Assembly: GCA_937863225.1 (NCBI GenBank)
Contig: CALMEI010000010.1
Span: forward strand, 1-34,711
Direction of reading: 5' to 3'
Length of the DNA: 34,711 nt
From: an uncultured Polaromonas sp.
GTDB taxonomy: Bacteria; Pseudomonadota; Gammaproteobacteria; Burkholderiales; Burkholderiaceae_C
Part shown: positions 8,849 to 18,132 of the stretch, piece after piece
How positions within the stretch are numbered: the first letter of the stretch is position 1
Layout: each line of letters starts with the position of its first letter
Program-made: the position numbers and the translations under genes
Notes under the pieces: generated by a model
Seen by the model: only the letters and a program-made list of their open reading frames with translations
What the model was told of the DNA's origin: nothing
Database searches by the model: none

Positions 8849-8982
8849 TATTTAGAAAATATATTAAATTAATTTCGCAAAATTAAATACATGAAATATT
8901 ATTCTATATTTTTTGAAAAATTGTAGTTTATATTGATTGTAATCATCGTACCATTCACACATTAAACCAAGTGAGGTGAACC
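8849..8982. promoter_or_regulatory. AT-rich divergent control region between lrp-type gene and glmS
   Basis: These 134 bases are very rich in A+T, unlike the coding neighbours, and must hold promoters for both divergent genes. A TTGAAA at 8913-8918 could be a glmS -35 box, but no convincing -10 sits at the right spacing. GATTGTAATC at 8935-8944 is nearly palindromic. Lrp-type proteins favour bent AT-rich DNA, so self-control from here is likely but inferred. Confidence 0.5.
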
Positions 8983-10875
8983 ATGTGTGGAATTGTTGCT
9001 GCGGTATCCAGTCAAAATATTGTTCCTGTTTTGCTACAAGGCTTATCGCGCCTAGAGTACAGGGGCTATGACTCATGCGGTGTCGCGGTTCATGCCAATG
9101 GCGTCAAGCGCGCGCGCAGCACATCACGTGTGGCCGAACTTGAAGCCCAAATCAAAGACGAAAAATTTCAAGGCCATACCGGTATTGCCCACACACGTTG
9201 GGCCACGCACGGTGTACCCAGCGAGAGCAATGCACACCCGCATTTCAGTTTTGGTGTGGGTGATGCAAAGGGTAAAGCGGGCAAAGTCGCTTTGGTGCAC
9301 AACGGCATCATCGAAAATCACGATGAATTGCGCGCCGGCTTGCGCGCCAAAGGCTATGTGTTTGTCAGCCAAACCGATACCGAAGTGATCGCGCATTTGA
9401 TTGACAGTGTGTACAACGGTGATTTGCTGGACGCTGTCAAAACGGTTTTGCCACAATTGCACGGTGCTTATGCCATTGCGGTGTTTTGCAAAGACGAGCC
9501 GCATCGCATCATTGGCGCACGTGCAGGGTCACCTTTGATTTTGGGTGTCGGCAAATCTGACAACGCCAACTATCTGGCCAGCGATGCCATGGCCCTGGCG
9601 GGCGTGACTGACCAAATCGTGTACCTCGAAGAAGGCGATGTGGTGGACCTGCAGTTGGGCAAGTATTGGTTGTTAGACAAAGCTTTCAAACCATTGTCCA
9701 GCACACAACGACCTGTCAAAACCGTATTGGCACACAGCGGTGCGGCTGAGCTAGGGCCGTATCGCCATTACATGCAAAAAGAAATTTTTGAACAACCGCG
9801 TGCCATTGCCGATACGCTAGAAGGTGTAGAGGCCATCATGCCCGAACTCTTTGACCCCATATACGACAAAAATGCGCCCTATGCGGCAGGTAGCAATGCG
9901 CATGCCCTGTTCAAGCAAATCGACAAAGTGCTGATTCTGGCTTGTGGTACCAGCTACTACAGTGGCTGTACCGCCAAGTATTGGCTGGAAAGCATTGCGC
10001 AAATTCCTACGCAAGTCGAAGTGGCCAGTGAATACCGGTACCGTGATTCCGTGCCCGATGCCCGAACATTGGTGGTCACCATTTCACAATCTGGCGAAAC
10101 GGCGGATACTTTGGCAGCCTTGCGACACGCCCAGTCTTTGGGCATGAAACACACGCTGACGATATGCAATGTGAGCACCAGTGCCATGGTGCGTGAGTGT
10201 CTACTCGCCTACATCACCCGAGCTGGGGTTGAAATTGGTGTCGCTTCCACCAAGGCGTTCACCACACAATTGGCGGGTTTGTTTTTATTGACGTTGGCCC
10301 TCGCGCAAAACAAAGGGCGATTAAATAGTCAACAAGAACATGCGCACCTGAGCGCAATGCGCCATTTGCCGGCTGCATTGCAAGCGGTACTGGCTTTAGA
10401 GCCGCAAATCATCAGTTGGGCGGAAGACTTTGCCAAACACGAAAACGCCTTGTTTTTAGGACGCGGTATGCATTACCCAATCGCGTTGGAAGGCGCGCTG
10501 AAACTCAAAGAAATCAGCTATATCCATGCCGAAGCCTATCCCGCAGGCGAGCTGAAACACGGCCCCTTGGCCTTGGTCACCAGTGAAATGCCAGTCGTCA
10601 CCGTGGCGCCGAATGATGCCTTATTAGAAAAGTTAAAAAGCAATATGCACGAAGTGCGCGCGCGCGGAGGTGTGTTGTACGTACTGGCCGATGCCAACAC
10701 CAAAATTGAAAGCGGCGAAGGCATCAACGTCATTCACATGCCTGAAAACTACGGCGCATTGAGTCCGCTATTGCACGTCGTGCCCTTGCAACTCTTGGCA
10801 TATCACACGGCCTTGGCCAAAGGAACCGATGTTGACAAGCCCCGCAACTTGGCAAAAAGCGTGACGGTAGAATAA
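8983..10875 (+). CDS. glmS: Glutamine--fructose-6-phosphate aminotransferase (isomerizing)
   Basis: GlmS makes glucosamine-6-phosphate from fructose-6-phosphate and glutamine, the first step toward peptidoglycan and lipopolysaccharide amino sugars, in the cytosol. The product has 630 residues, slightly longer than E. coli GlmS (609). The N-terminal glutaminase domain begins [11 protein letters not shown]2 becomes the N-terminal nucleophile after Met removal. It also has the family blocks [10 protein letters not shown] and HTRWATHG. Two SIS sugar-isomerase domains follow, the first with [15 protein letters not shown] and the second with the block [20 protein letters not shown]. The end, [13 protein letters not shown], is the conserved C-terminal tail. 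GAGGTG sits just before the ATG. queC follows after only 4 bases, so the two are cotranscribed. No glmS ribozyme is expected in this group and none was seen. Confidence 0.97.
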   Translation: MCGIVAAVSSQNIVPVLLQGLSRLEYRGYDSCGVAVHANGVKRARSTSRVAELEAQIKDEKFQGHTGIAHTRWATHGVPSESNAHPHFSFGVGDAKGKAGKVALVHNGIIENHDELRAGLRAKGYVFVSQTDTEVIAHLIDSVYNGDLLDAVKTVLPQLHGAYAIAVFCKDEPHRIIGARAGSPLILGVGKSDNANYLASDAMALAGVTDQIVYLEEGDVVDLQLGKYWLLDKAFKPLSSTQRPVKTVLAHSGAAELGPYRHYMQKEIFEQPRAIADTLEGVEAIMPELFDPIYDKNAPYAAGSNAHALFKQIDKVLILACGTSYYSGCTAKYWLESIAQIPTQVEVASEYRYRDSVPDARTLVVTISQSGETADTLAALRHAQSLGMKHTLTICNVSTSAMVRECLLAYITRAGVEIGVASTKAFTTQLAGLFLLTLALAQNKGRLNSQQEHAHLSAMRHLPAALQAVLALEPQIISWAEDFAKHENALFLGRGMHYPIALEGALKLKEISYIHAEAYPAGELKHGPLALVTSEMPVVTVAPNDALLEKLKSNMHEVRARGGVLYVLADANTKIESGEGINVIHMPENYGALSPLLHVVPLQLLAYHTALAKGTDVDKPRNLAKSVTVE

Positions 10876-10879
10876 ATCC

Positions 10880-11590
10880 ATGGCTTTGCACACATCGGCA
10901 CTCGTTTTATTTTCAGGTGGGCAAGATTCCACCACCTGCTTGGCATTGGCTTTGAGCAAGTATGAACGCGTGGAAACCATTGCGTTTGACTATCGCCAAC
11001 GCCACAGTGTTGAGTTGGAAGCGCGTTTGCGCGTCTTAGAGCAAATCAAATTGCAATTTCCGCAGTGGACGCACAAACTGGGCGACGACCATTTGCTGGA
11101 TTTGGCCGTCTTGGGTCAAGTGAGCGAAACGTCCTTGACGCGCGATGTCGCCTTCAAAATGGAAAGCTCAGGCTTGCCCAATACCTTTGTGCCGGGACGC
11201 AATTTGTTGTTTCTGACATTGGCGGCCGCATTGGCTTATCGGCGTGATTTGCAAGTGATGGTGACGGGGGTTTGTGAAACTGATTTTTCAGGTTACCCCG
11301 ATTGCCGCGATGACACCATGAAAGCCATGCAGTTGGCACTGTCTTTGGGCATGGACAAACGGTTCCTGATTGAAACGCCATTGATGTGGATTGACAAGGC
11401 CGAAACTTGGGAGTTGGCACAAGCTATTGGTGGTGAAAAGCTGGTGGAATTAATTATTGAGCATACGCACACCTGTTACAAAGGCGATCGAACGCATCGG
11501 CATGCATGGGGCTATGGTTGCGGCGAATGCCCAGCTTGTGATTTGCGCGCCAAAGGCTTTGCGCGTTGGCGTTCTTTTGCCAAAGTTTAG
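10880..11590 (+). CDS. queC: 7-cyano-7-deazaguanine synthase (queuosine pathway)
   Basis: QueC turns 7-carboxy-7-deazaguanine plus ammonia and ATP into preQ0, the precursor of the modified tRNA base queuosine. The 236-residue protein carries the ATP-pyrophosphatase P-loop SGGQDSTT at 12-19. The family block [18 protein letters not shown] is at about 128-145. The zinc-binding Cys set is C199, C214, C217 and C220 (in [13 protein letters not shown]). Length is normal for the family. The ATG lies 4 bases after the glmS stop, so the pair form one transcript. Other queuosine genes are not in the window. It converges on the 5'-nucleotidase gene, with dispersed repeat copy B between the two stops. 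Confidence 0.97.
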   Translation: MALHTSALVLFSGGQDSTTCLALALSKYERVETIAFDYRQRHSVELEARLRVLEQIKLQFPQWTHKLGDDHLLDLAVLGQVSETSLTRDVAFKMESSGLPNTFVPGRNLLFLTLAAALAYRRDLQVMVTGVCETDFSGYPDCRDDTMKAMQLALSLGMDKRFLIETPLMWIDKAETWELAQAIGGEKLVELIIEHTHTCYKGDRTHRHAWGYGCGECPACDLRAKGFARWRSFAKV

Positions 11591-11600
11591 AACGTTTTTG

Positions 11601-11648
11601 GCATGTAGCCGGCGTATTTATTGCCTATATTGCTATATTAATTATAGC
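11601..11648 (-). repeat. Copy B of the dispersed palindromic repeat
   Basis: Read on the minus strand it has GCTAT, 7 bases, ATAGC, 5 bases, AGGCAATAAATACGCC and GGCTACATG. It fills the gap between the convergent queC and 5'-nucleotidase genes and is not coding there. It could act as a transcript-end hairpin, which is inference. Confidence 0.85.
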
Positions 11649-11674
11649 AATTGCGGGCAGATGCAAACCCTAAC

Positions 11675-12580
11675 TTATTTTATTTCTAGATTCGCCACGC
11701 CACTGACGACGTGTCCCGATGGCACGTGTGCTGCCGCTGAGTTCACATGACCGGTTTGGTCATCAAAGAAGAAGTCAGGTTCAAATTCGCGCAAGAATTC
11801 TCCTTTGGCAAGTCCACCCAAAAACATCGCCTCGTCCACTTCAATGTTCCAATTCATCAGGGTGCGAATGGCGCGTTCGTGTGCAGGTGCGCTGCGGGCT
11901 GTTACCAATGCGGTACGAAGCCGCATGTGCGGGGTGCCTTCCTTTTGCAAACGGTGCATGGCTTCTAACAATGGCTTAAATGGGCCTTCGCTCAGCGGCA
12001 AATTGGCTTTGTCTTTTTCGTGTTGTTGAAATGCAGACAAACCTTCTCTTTGGTAAACCTGTTCGGCTTCGTCGCTGAAGAGCACAGCATCACCGTCAAA
12101 TGCAATGCGCACTTCGTTGGGGTGCTCAGTGCTGGCATGGGTGGACAGTGGATAGACTTGTGCAGCTGGAACACCCGCTTCCAATGCCGCACGAACATCG
12201 CTTGTGTGTGTCGATAAAAACAAATTGGCATGCAGCGGTTTGAGGTAACGCCAGGGCGATTGTCCGCGTGTAAAGCTGCCGCGCAAAATATCCAAGCCAT
12301 AGTGTTGTGCAGATCTGAAAACCCGCATACCCGACACGGGGTCGTTGCGCGACAAAATGACCACCTCGACGCGCTTCACATTATCGGTATTGAAAGCCAA
12401 TAATTTTTTGACCAGCGAAAAGGCCACACCGGGTTTTGCGGGCTCGTCCAGTTTGGACAACTGCAAATCCATGTAAGCGCGGTCATCGCCTTGCTCAAAA
12501 ATTTGATTTTCAGACTCAAAATCAAACAGTGCACGCGATGAAATCGCAACAACAAGTTGACCGTTTAATGTGGTAGCCAT
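11675..12580 (-). CDS. Cytosolic 5'-nucleotidase, cN-I-like family
   Basis: The 301-residue product matches the bacterial 5'-nucleotidase family related to animal cytosolic nucleotidase I, which removes phosphate from nucleoside monophosphates. Supporting blocks are LVVAISSRALFDFESENQIFE at the N-terminus, VVILSRNDPVSGMRVFRSAQHYGLDI in the middle, and IAFDGDAVLFSDEAEQVY, with the Asp-rich core of a haloacid-dehalogenase-like phosphatase. The C-terminal part carries DEAMFLGGLAKGEFL and a PDFFFDDQTGH segment. There is no signal peptide, so it should be cytosolic. It lies 40 bases after purN on the same strand and probably shares its transcript, which fits a role in purine nucleotide balance. 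The exact substrate cannot be told from sequence. Confidence 0.88.
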   Translation of the reverse strand: MATTLNGQLVVAISSRALFDFESENQIFEQGDDRAYMDLQLSKLDEPAKPGVAFSLVKKLLAFNTDNVKRVEVVILSRNDPVSGMRVFRSAQHYGLDILRGSFTRGQSPWRYLKPLHANLFLSTHTSDVRAALEAGVPAAQVYPLSTHASTEHPNEVRIAFDGDAVLFSDEAEQVYQREGLSAFQQHEKDKANLPLSEGPFKPLLEAMHRLQKEGTPHMRLRTALVTARSAPAHERAIRTLMNWNIEVDEAMFLGGLAKGEFLREFEPDFFFDDQTGHVNSAAAHVPSGHVVSGVANLEIK

Positions 12581-12620
12581 GCGTTGAGTTTACTTGACGT
12601 GGTGAGCATCACTATTTTTG

Positions 12621-13208
12621 TCATCCAGCTTTGCCAGCCAGTAAATTCGCAATAACTTTGGGGTAAATAATGTGCTCTTGTGAAAGAACGCGTTTGGCCA
12701 AAGTGTCTGCAGTGTCGTTTGCCAAAATAGGTACCACAGCTTGCGCCAATATTTCACCATCATCAAGTGCCTCGCTCACCCTGTGCACCGTCGCCCCTGC
12801 GAACCGGCAGCCCGCATCTATGGCGCGTTGGTGCGTATGCAAGCCTTGAAAGGCTGGCAGCAAAGAGGGATGTATGTTGACCAAACGCCCTGCATAGTGG
12901 CTTACAAAAGCAGGTGTCAATATGCGCATGAACCCAGCCAGCACCAGTAATTCGGGCGTATAGGTGTCAACCAGCTTAATCAATTCTGCTTCAAAAGATT
13001 CACGTGTGGGGTAAAGTGTGTGATCGATGCAAAAGTTGGGGATACCTTGTTCTTTTGCAAATACAAGTCCTGCTGCATCCGCCTTGTTGCTGATGACGGC
13101 AGCCACTTGTGCGTTAAACTGTTTATTCCAATTTTGCGCATGTGCGGCTTTTACAATGGCAGCCATATTGGAGCCACCACCAGAAATCAAGATCACAATG
13201 TTTTTCAT
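12621..13208 (-). CDS. purN: Phosphoribosylglycinamide formyltransferase
   Basis: PurN transfers a formyl group from 10-formyl-tetrahydrofolate to glycinamide ribonucleotide, the third step of purine synthesis, in the cytosol. The 195-residue product starts MKNIVILISGGGSNMAAI, with the phosphate-binding glycine loop. The catalytic set is present: N111 and H113 in NIHPSLLPAFQGLHTHQ, and D150 in SEALDDGEILAQ, equivalent to E. coli N106, H108 and D144. The folate-site block LAGFMRILTPAF is at about 90-101. Length is normal, although E. coli PurN is slightly longer (212). It is divergent from yceH, with about 50 bases between the starts, and is followed by the 5'-nucleotidase gene. Confidence 0.97.
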   Translation of the reverse strand: MKNIVILISGGGSNMAAIVKAAHAQNWNKQFNAQVAAVISNKADAAGLVFAKEQGIPNFCIDHTLYPTRESFEAELIKLVDTYTPELLVLAGFMRILTPAFVSHYAGRLVNIHPSLLPAFQGLHTHQRAIDAGCRFAGATVHRVSEALDDGEILAQAVVPILANDTADTLAKRVLSQEHIIYPKVIANLLAGKAG

Positions 13209-13257
13209 TCGTTTGTCTATTTTTCTTTAACCATTCAACAGTCTACGGATTATCACA

Positions 13258-14001
13258 TTGGAACCCACAATCGATTCAGTTCAAATGACAGGCGCCCAAA
13301 TAAGTCGCGCTAACTTACCAGTATTAAGTGCAACGCAAGCGCGCGTACTGGGCACTTTGATGGAAAAAGCGCGTACCGTACCCGACAGTTACCCATTGAC
13401 TTTGAACGCTGTCGTGACCGGATGCAACCAAAAAAGCAGTCGAAATCCGTGCATGGAGATGACCGAGATCGAGGCACTTGATGCGCTCAATGCCTTAAAG
13501 TCTATGTCAGCCCAACCTGAGCAAATGTTGGTGCGCGAAGTCAGTGGTAGCCGAAGCCAACGTTACGAGCACAATTTCCAACGCAGTTTGGGTGTGCCAG
13601 AGCAGTCAGCTGTGATTTTGGGCATACTCATGTTGCGTGGTCCGCAAACTGCAGGGGAGCTTCGTATCAACTCTGATCGTTGGTACAAGTTTGCTGATAT
13701 TTCATCGGTCGAAGCATTTTTAGAAGAACTGCAAAATCGCTCACCTGAGAAAGGAGGCGCTTTGGTGCAAAAATTACCACGTGCGCCAGGCGCTCGCGAG
13801 CAACGCTGGGCACATTTGCTGTGTGGTGAAATTGATGTCACAGAGCTGGAAACAGCCTATGAAGCTTCCGATTTGGCAAGCAGTGAGGGATCAAAAATAC
13901 ACCAACGTATCAGTGCGCTAGAGGATGAAGTGGCTCGTCTCAACCAAATACTTGCAGATTTATGCAAAGAATTGGGGTTGACGGGATTGACGGCAAAGTG
14001 A
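13258..14001 (+). CDS. yceH: YceH family protein (DUF480)
   Basis: This is a conserved protein of unknown function, about 247 residues from a TTG at 13258, or 238 from the ATG at 13285. Neither start has a strong Shine-Dalgarno sequence. The DUF480 fold is two winged-helix domains, seen here as [20 protein letters not shown], then [18 protein letters not shown], and later [19 protein letters not shown]. The last 30 or so residues ([25 protein letters not shown]) form a short coiled coil. The winged-helix layout suggests nucleic-acid binding, but no target is known to me. It is divergent from purN and is followed by the acyl-CoA dehydrogenase pair after 69 bases, which have their own ribosome-binding site. 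Confidence 0.9.
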   Translation: MEPTIDSVQMTGAQISRANLPVLSATQARVLGTLMEKARTVPDSYPLTLNAVVTGCNQKSSRNPCMEMTEIEALDALNALKSMSAQPEQMLVREVSGSRSQRYEHNFQRSLGVPEQSAVILGILMLRGPQTAGELRINSDRWYKFADISSVEAFLEELQNRSPEKGGALVQKLPRAPGAREQRWAHLLCGEIDVTELETAYEASDLASSEGSKIHQRISALEDEVARLNQILADLCKELGLTGLTAK

Positions 14002-14070
14002 ACCGGCAGTCTTTGGGTTGTCATCTCAAGCAAAAGTGATGACAATGCATGTGAATTTGGAGAACATGAG

Positions 14071-15276
14071 ATGGATTTAGCTTTTACACCAGAAGAACAG
14101 CAATTTAGAGAAGAAGTTCGCACTTGGGTGCACGCCCATTTGCCATCAGACATCGCGCACAAAGTGAGAAATTCACTGAACTTGACACGTGATGACATGC
14201 AAAACTGGGCCAAAATTTTAGGCAAAAAAGGTTGGCTTGGCCATGCATGGCCCAAGCAATTTGGTGGACCCGGTTGGAATGCGATTCAAAAACATTTGTT
14301 TGAAGAAGAGTGTGCATTGGCATGTGCGCCGCGTATCGTACCCTTTGGGCCTGTGATGGTCGCGCCTGTCATCATGACGTTTGGCAGTGCCGAACAACAA
14401 CAACAGCATTTACCGGGCATCGCCAGTGGCGAAGTGTGGTGGAGCCAGGGCTACAGCGAGCCCGGGTCGGGTTCAGATTTGGCATCTGTTAAGTGCAAAG
14501 CCGAGCGCGTGGGCCAACATTACATTGTGAATGGGCAAAAAACGTGGACCACTTTGGGTCAATATGGCGAATGGATATTTTGTTTGGTGCGCACCAGCAA
14601 CGACGGTAAACCACAAACTGGCATCAGTTTTTTGTTGATCGACATGAAGAGCAAAGGTGTGAGTGTTCGCCCTATCAAATTATTAGATGGTGAGTGTGAG
14701 GTCAACGAAGTCTGGTTTGACAACGTCGAAGTGCCAGTAGCGAATTTGATCGGTGAAGAAAACAAAGGCTGGACTTATGCCAAACACTTGTTGAGCCATG
14801 AGCGCACCAACATTGCGGATGTGAACCGATCCAAGCGCGAGTTGGAACGACTCAAACGCATTGCCAAGACAGAGGGTGTTTGGGAAGACAGCCGCTTCAG
14901 AGACGAAATCGCCAAATTGGAAGTCGATGTGGTTGCATTGGAGATGATGGTGCTGCGTGTGCTGAGTGCCGAAAAATCGGGCAAAAACTCACTGGATGTT
15001 GCAGGCCTTTTGAAAATTCGCGGCAGTGAAATTCAACAGCGTTATGCCGAATTGATGATGTTGGCCGCTGGACCGTTTGCCATTCCATTGATCCGTGAAG
15101 CCATGGAAGCTGGCTGGCAAGGCGATCAAATGTTGACAGCAAGTTCTGGCTTTCCAGGAAGCGCAGCACACTGTGCACCCCTTGCCAGCACGTATTTCAA
15201 CCTGCGTAAAACAACCATTTATGGTGGCTCAAACGAAGTGCAGCGCAACATCATCGCGCAAACCGTGTTGGGTTGA
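14071..15276 (+). CDS. Acyl-CoA dehydrogenase, catalytic-type subunit
   Basis: A flavoenzyme of 401 residues that introduces a double bond into an acyl-CoA. GGAG lies eight bases before the ATG. The N-terminal helical domain is followed by the FAD/substrate motif SEPGSGSD at 129-136 and NGQKTWTT at about 154-161. The end has YGGSNEVQRNIIAQ; here the Glu used as base by short- and medium-chain enzymes (YEG) is Gly. E244, in LLSHERTN, lies where isovaleryl- and long-chain-type enzymes keep their base, so it is the likely catalytic residue. The second dehydrogenase gene starts 65 bases downstream. The pair resembles the two-subunit acyl-CoA dehydrogenases known from actinobacterial steroid side-chain degradation. 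The substrate is unknown. Confidence 0.93.
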   Translation: MDLAFTPEEQQFREEVRTWVHAHLPSDIAHKVRNSLNLTRDDMQNWAKILGKKGWLGHAWPKQFGGPGWNAIQKHLFEEECALACAPRIVPFGPVMVAPVIMTFGSAEQQQQHLPGIASGEVWWSQGYSEPGSGSDLASVKCKAERVGQHYIVNGQKTWTTLGQYGEWIFCLVRTSNDGKPQTGISFLLIDMKSKGVSVRPIKLLDGECEVNEVWFDNVEVPVANLIGEENKGWTYAKHLLSHERTNIADVNRSKRELERLKRIAKTEGVWEDSRFRDEIAKLEVDVVALEMMVLRVLSAEKSGKNSLDVAGLLKIRGSEIQQRYAELMMLAAGPFAIPLIREAMEAGWQGDQMLTASSGFPGSAAHCAPLASTYFNLRKTTIYGGSNEVQRNIIAQTVLG

Positions 15277-15341
15277 GAGTGGCCATTCGGTTGAGATGAC
15301 AAGGACGTATGCAAAATCAATTTTATAAAAGGTCAAAGTAA

Positions 15342-16466
15342 ATGAATTTTGATTTCACAGATGAACAAGAACAGCTGCGTGATGCTGTGCGCAAATGGGT
15401 CGATAAAAGTTACACGTTTGAAAGACGACGCGGCATAGAGTCTGCAGGCGGGTTTTCAAAGGAGGCCTTAGATGAATTGAATGCCTTGGGTTTAGGCGGC
15501 CTCATCATTGGGGAAGCCTACGATGGTCTGGGGATGGGCCCGGTTGAAGCCATGGTTGTCATGGAAGAATTGGGTCGAGGCATTGTTTTAGAACCCTATG
15601 CACAAACCTTGATTGCCAGCGGTATCTTGACGAATTATGCTTCTGACGACACAAAAAAAGCATGGCTACCCAAGATTGCCAACGCTGAAGCATATGTGGT
15701 TTTGGCCTATCAAGAGCGATCTGCGCGTTACCATCTCGAACAATGTGCGGCTCAAGCATCAAAATCGACTGTATCCGGCGATTCGTATACCTTGAATGCT
15801 ATAAAAAATATAGTGTCTGCGGGTGACCAAGCCAGCGCTTGGATTGTGCCAGCGATGTTACATGGACGCATGGCATTGTTTTTGGTGGAAAGAGATGCAA
15901 AGGGTGTTAAAGCAGTGGCCTATGGCACGCAAAATGGTGGTCGTGCGGCAGACTTGAGTATGACCAATACACCTGCCGTCCTGTTGACCAAAGATGGCTT
16001 GTCTGCGCTTGAGTGGGGTATTGATATCGGTATCGCAGCGACGTGTGCCGAAGCTGTGGGTGCGATGGATAAACTGGTAACGATGACTGTTGAATACATG
16101 AATACGCGCAAACAGTTTGGTGTCAACATCAGTAGTTTTCAGGCGCTACGTCATCGCATGGCGGATGTCAAAATGCAATTAGAACTGGCCAGATCGATGA
16201 ATTACTACGCCACTTTGAAAGTGAATGCACCTGCAGCAGAACGTCGCACAGCGATGGCAAGGGCCAAATACCAACTGGGAGTCTCCATGCGGTATGTCGG
16301 ACAACAAACTGTGCAGTTGCATGGCGGTATTGGGGTGACGGATGAATATGCTGGCAGTCACTACTTCAAACACTTAACCCAGCTGGAAATGTCGTTTGGC
16401 GACACCTTGCATCATTTGGCGCTGGTATCTGACAACATGCAAGAAACTGCGGGTGTGTTTGCGTAG
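15342..16466 (+). CDS. Acyl-CoA dehydrogenase-like partner subunit
   Basis: The 374-residue protein has the acyl-CoA dehydrogenase fold: an N-terminal helical domain (FDFTDEQEQLRDAVRKWV), a middle beta domain, and a C-terminal four-helix region ending QLHGGIGVTDEYAGSHYFKHL. Key motifs are worn. The usual TEPxxGSD is replaced by YQERSARYHLEQ at 123-134, and neither common catalytic Glu position is filled (SFGDTLHHL near the end; ALEWGIDIG in the middle). It is therefore likely to be the non-catalytic half of a heteromer with the preceding gene product. An AAAGG precedes the ATG. The gene converges on the FimV-like gene across a hairpin terminator. That it has fully lost activity is inference. 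Confidence 0.9.
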   Translation: MNFDFTDEQEQLRDAVRKWVDKSYTFERRRGIESAGGFSKEALDELNALGLGGLIIGEAYDGLGMGPVEAMVVMEELGRGIVLEPYAQTLIASGILTNYASDDTKKAWLPKIANAEAYVVLAYQERSARYHLEQCAAQASKSTVSGDSYTLNAIKNIVSAGDQASAWIVPAMLHGRMALFLVERDAKGVKAVAYGTQNGGRAADLSMTNTPAVLLTKDGLSALEWGIDIGIAATCAEAVGAMDKLVTMTVEYMNTRKQFGVNISSFQALRHRMADVKMQLELARSMNYYATLKVNAPAAERRTAMARAKYQLGVSMRYVGQQTVQLHGGIGVTDEYAGSHYFKHLTQLEMSFGDTLHHLALVSDNMQETAGVFA

Positions 16467-16467
16467 T

Positions 16468-16505
16468 CACCCACGAAAAAAGCTAAGTCTTTTTGCGTGT
16501 GGGTG
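16468..16505. terminator. Bidirectional terminator between convergent genes
   Basis: CACCCACG plus a run of A's (16468-16481) pairs with a run of T's plus GCGTGTGGGTG (16490-16505), leaving a small bulge in the upper stem. It follows the acyl-CoA dehydrogenase stop directly. Its right arm codes for the last residues of the minus-strand FimV-like protein, so the two genes share it. Confidence 0.75.
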
Positions 16506-18102
16506 GCAAGGTAAATGATTCGAAATCGATGAGATTGTTTTTTGAAGAGGTCGCGACAGTTTTCGAGGATGAATCGACTTGAGCCTGGGCTTCACGCAGT
16601 AAAACTTCGGCCTGTTTCTCGGCTTTTGGGTTGTACAGCGGTGATTTCTTAAAGAGTAAATCGACGTCAATAGGGTCAGTGCGAGGTGGAACGGCTGGGG
16701 TGACAGGTTCAGTGCGTGTGGTGTTCTCAACAGGCTGGGGGTTGCGCTCTATTGAAACGTTTGAGTCATTTGAGTTATTGGCACCTGCTACCGAGGTTTC
16801 ACTGCTGTTGGTTGTTGGCGTTTTTTTCTTAGAAGTGGCGCGTGGTTTGCGCGGTTTGGTAGCCGTGGGTGGTGATTTCTCGGCCCGAGGTTTGGGTGTC
16901 TTGACCGCAATTTTGGGTTTCTTGATGTCGAGTGGGGCTGTAGCCGCAAATTCTTCTTCTGGTTGGTTTTGGATACGCACATCGGTTTCTGGTGTCAACG
17001 GCAATGGTGGCATCCCGAGGTTTGCTTCATTTAGCCATGCATAGCCTGCTCGGCTGACCTGGCGGTTTTTCATCCAAAGCCAAGCCACAGCTAACATTGC
17101 CAATGCGAGCATGGCGCCCAAAGCATAAACCAAAGCGTTCGAATCAGTACGTTGCTGTTCAGCAACACGCAATTTCGCACTCAAATCTAAATTGGTTTTG
17201 TTTTGTTCAGCCAGCTGTACGCTGGCATTTTGCAACTTCATGGCATCGGCGGCCAGATCTTCTTTCTTGGCATTCAATGTATGCCAAATGGCTCTGGCCT
17301 GTGCCATTGATTGCGCATGTTCGGGTGTTTCTACATCACTGGATTTGCTGGTTGCCAGCAAATCTGTTGTGAGTTTCAACATGATTTGATTTTCTGACAA
17401 TAGTGGTGCGTTTTCTAATATAAGCCGCGGTGCGCCATTGGCGTTGGCGGTGTTGGTTTGCAGTTTTTTATCGCTTTTTAAACTGCCTTGGAGTGGCACT
17501 TTCTTTGATGTGATTTGCCGCGCCGACTTCGCAACATGGACCGATTCCGCACGCACCGATTGTTTGCCTGGACTCGCTGAAACTGCTGTTAAAAGAGAGG
17601 TTGTTTGTTTGTTTGTTTGGACATCAGGCCTTTGACTGAGATCCCGTTTAACGGATTCTGTCTCCTTGATACCAACGGCAATTACAGCGCCATTTGTTTC
17701 TGTGCTTTTGCTGCTCGGGTTTGGTGAGAGCTCTGTCAAAAATTCGTAACTGCGTGAGATTTTTGGCCCACAGGTGGTGTGAACCACAAGTTTCGCCCAT
17801 GGCTCTGTGACCGATGTTGTCGAACGGATACGAACGACATAATTAAGTGGCTGCTCAGTCGGTTTGACATCAATTTGCAAACGATTCATATCAAATCGGT
17901 TGCCGCCTTGGTAAGTTTCTGCCACAAAACAACTTGTCACATCTTCGGGGGGTGTGTCTAATTGTGCGGGAATTGTTACATCTAGTTTGCGGTCAAATAC
18001 AATGCTGGTGTTGGCATGCGTGCCGAGCGATGCCGTCCAGCTACCCGTACTGATTAGTAATAAGGTAAGCGCAATCAACCCCCGCTTTTGGCTCAATTTC
18101 AT
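16483..18102 (-). CDS. FimV-like inner-membrane protein
   Basis: The 539-residue product looks like a short relative of FimV, a scaffold for type IV pili and polar assembly. Residues 1-24 are a signal peptide. Residues 25-123 (SLGTHANTSIVFDRKLDVTIPAQL to SRSYEFL) follow the pattern of the FimV N-terminal domain, and C58 and C111 could form a disulfide. A disordered region follows, then a coiled coil at about 275-318 and one membrane segment at about 323-344 (VYALGAMLALAMLAVAWLWM). The cytoplasmic tail is rich in Lys, Pro, Thr and Ser, with KPRAEKSPPTATKPRKPRA. No LysM or tetratricopeptide repeats were seen, unlike full FimV. A short TTTG repeat lies in the coding region at 17601-17619. The family call is from domain order and partial similarity only. 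Confidence 0.65.
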   Translation of the reverse strand: MKLSQKRGLIALTLLLISTGSWTASLGTHANTSIVFDRKLDVTIPAQLDTPPEDVTSCFVAETYQGGNRFDMNRLQIDVKPTEQPLNYVVRIRSTTSVTEPWAKLVVHTTCGPKISRSYEFLTELSPNPSSKSTETNGAVIAVGIKETESVKRDLSQRPDVQTNKQTTSLLTAVSASPGKQSVRAESVHVAKSARQITSKKVPLQGSLKSDKKLQTNTANANGAPRLILENAPLLSENQIMLKLTTDLLATSKSSDVETPEHAQSMAQARAIWHTLNAKKEDLAADAMKLQNASVQLAEQNKTNLDLSAKLRVAEQQRTDSNALVYALGAMLALAMLAVAWLWMKNRQVSRAGYAWLNEANLGMPPLPLTPETDVRIQNQPEEEFAATAPLDIKKPKIAVKTPKPRAEKSPPTATKPRKPRATSKKKTPTTNSSETSVAGANNSNDSNVSIERNPQPVENTTRTEPVTPAVPPRTDPIDVDLLFKKSPLYNPKAEKQAEVLLREAQAQVDSSSKTVATSSKNNLIDFESFTLPPTRKKT

Positions 18103-18132
18103 ATGGCCTCAATTGTAATCCGCTAAACTGAA

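Noticed and set aside
15798-15825. GCTAT, seven bases, ATAGT inside the second acyl-CoA dehydrogenase gene, like the first half of the dispersed repeat
   Set aside because: The second half (AGGCAATAAATA...) is absent, and the codons fit the protein normally. Probably chance.
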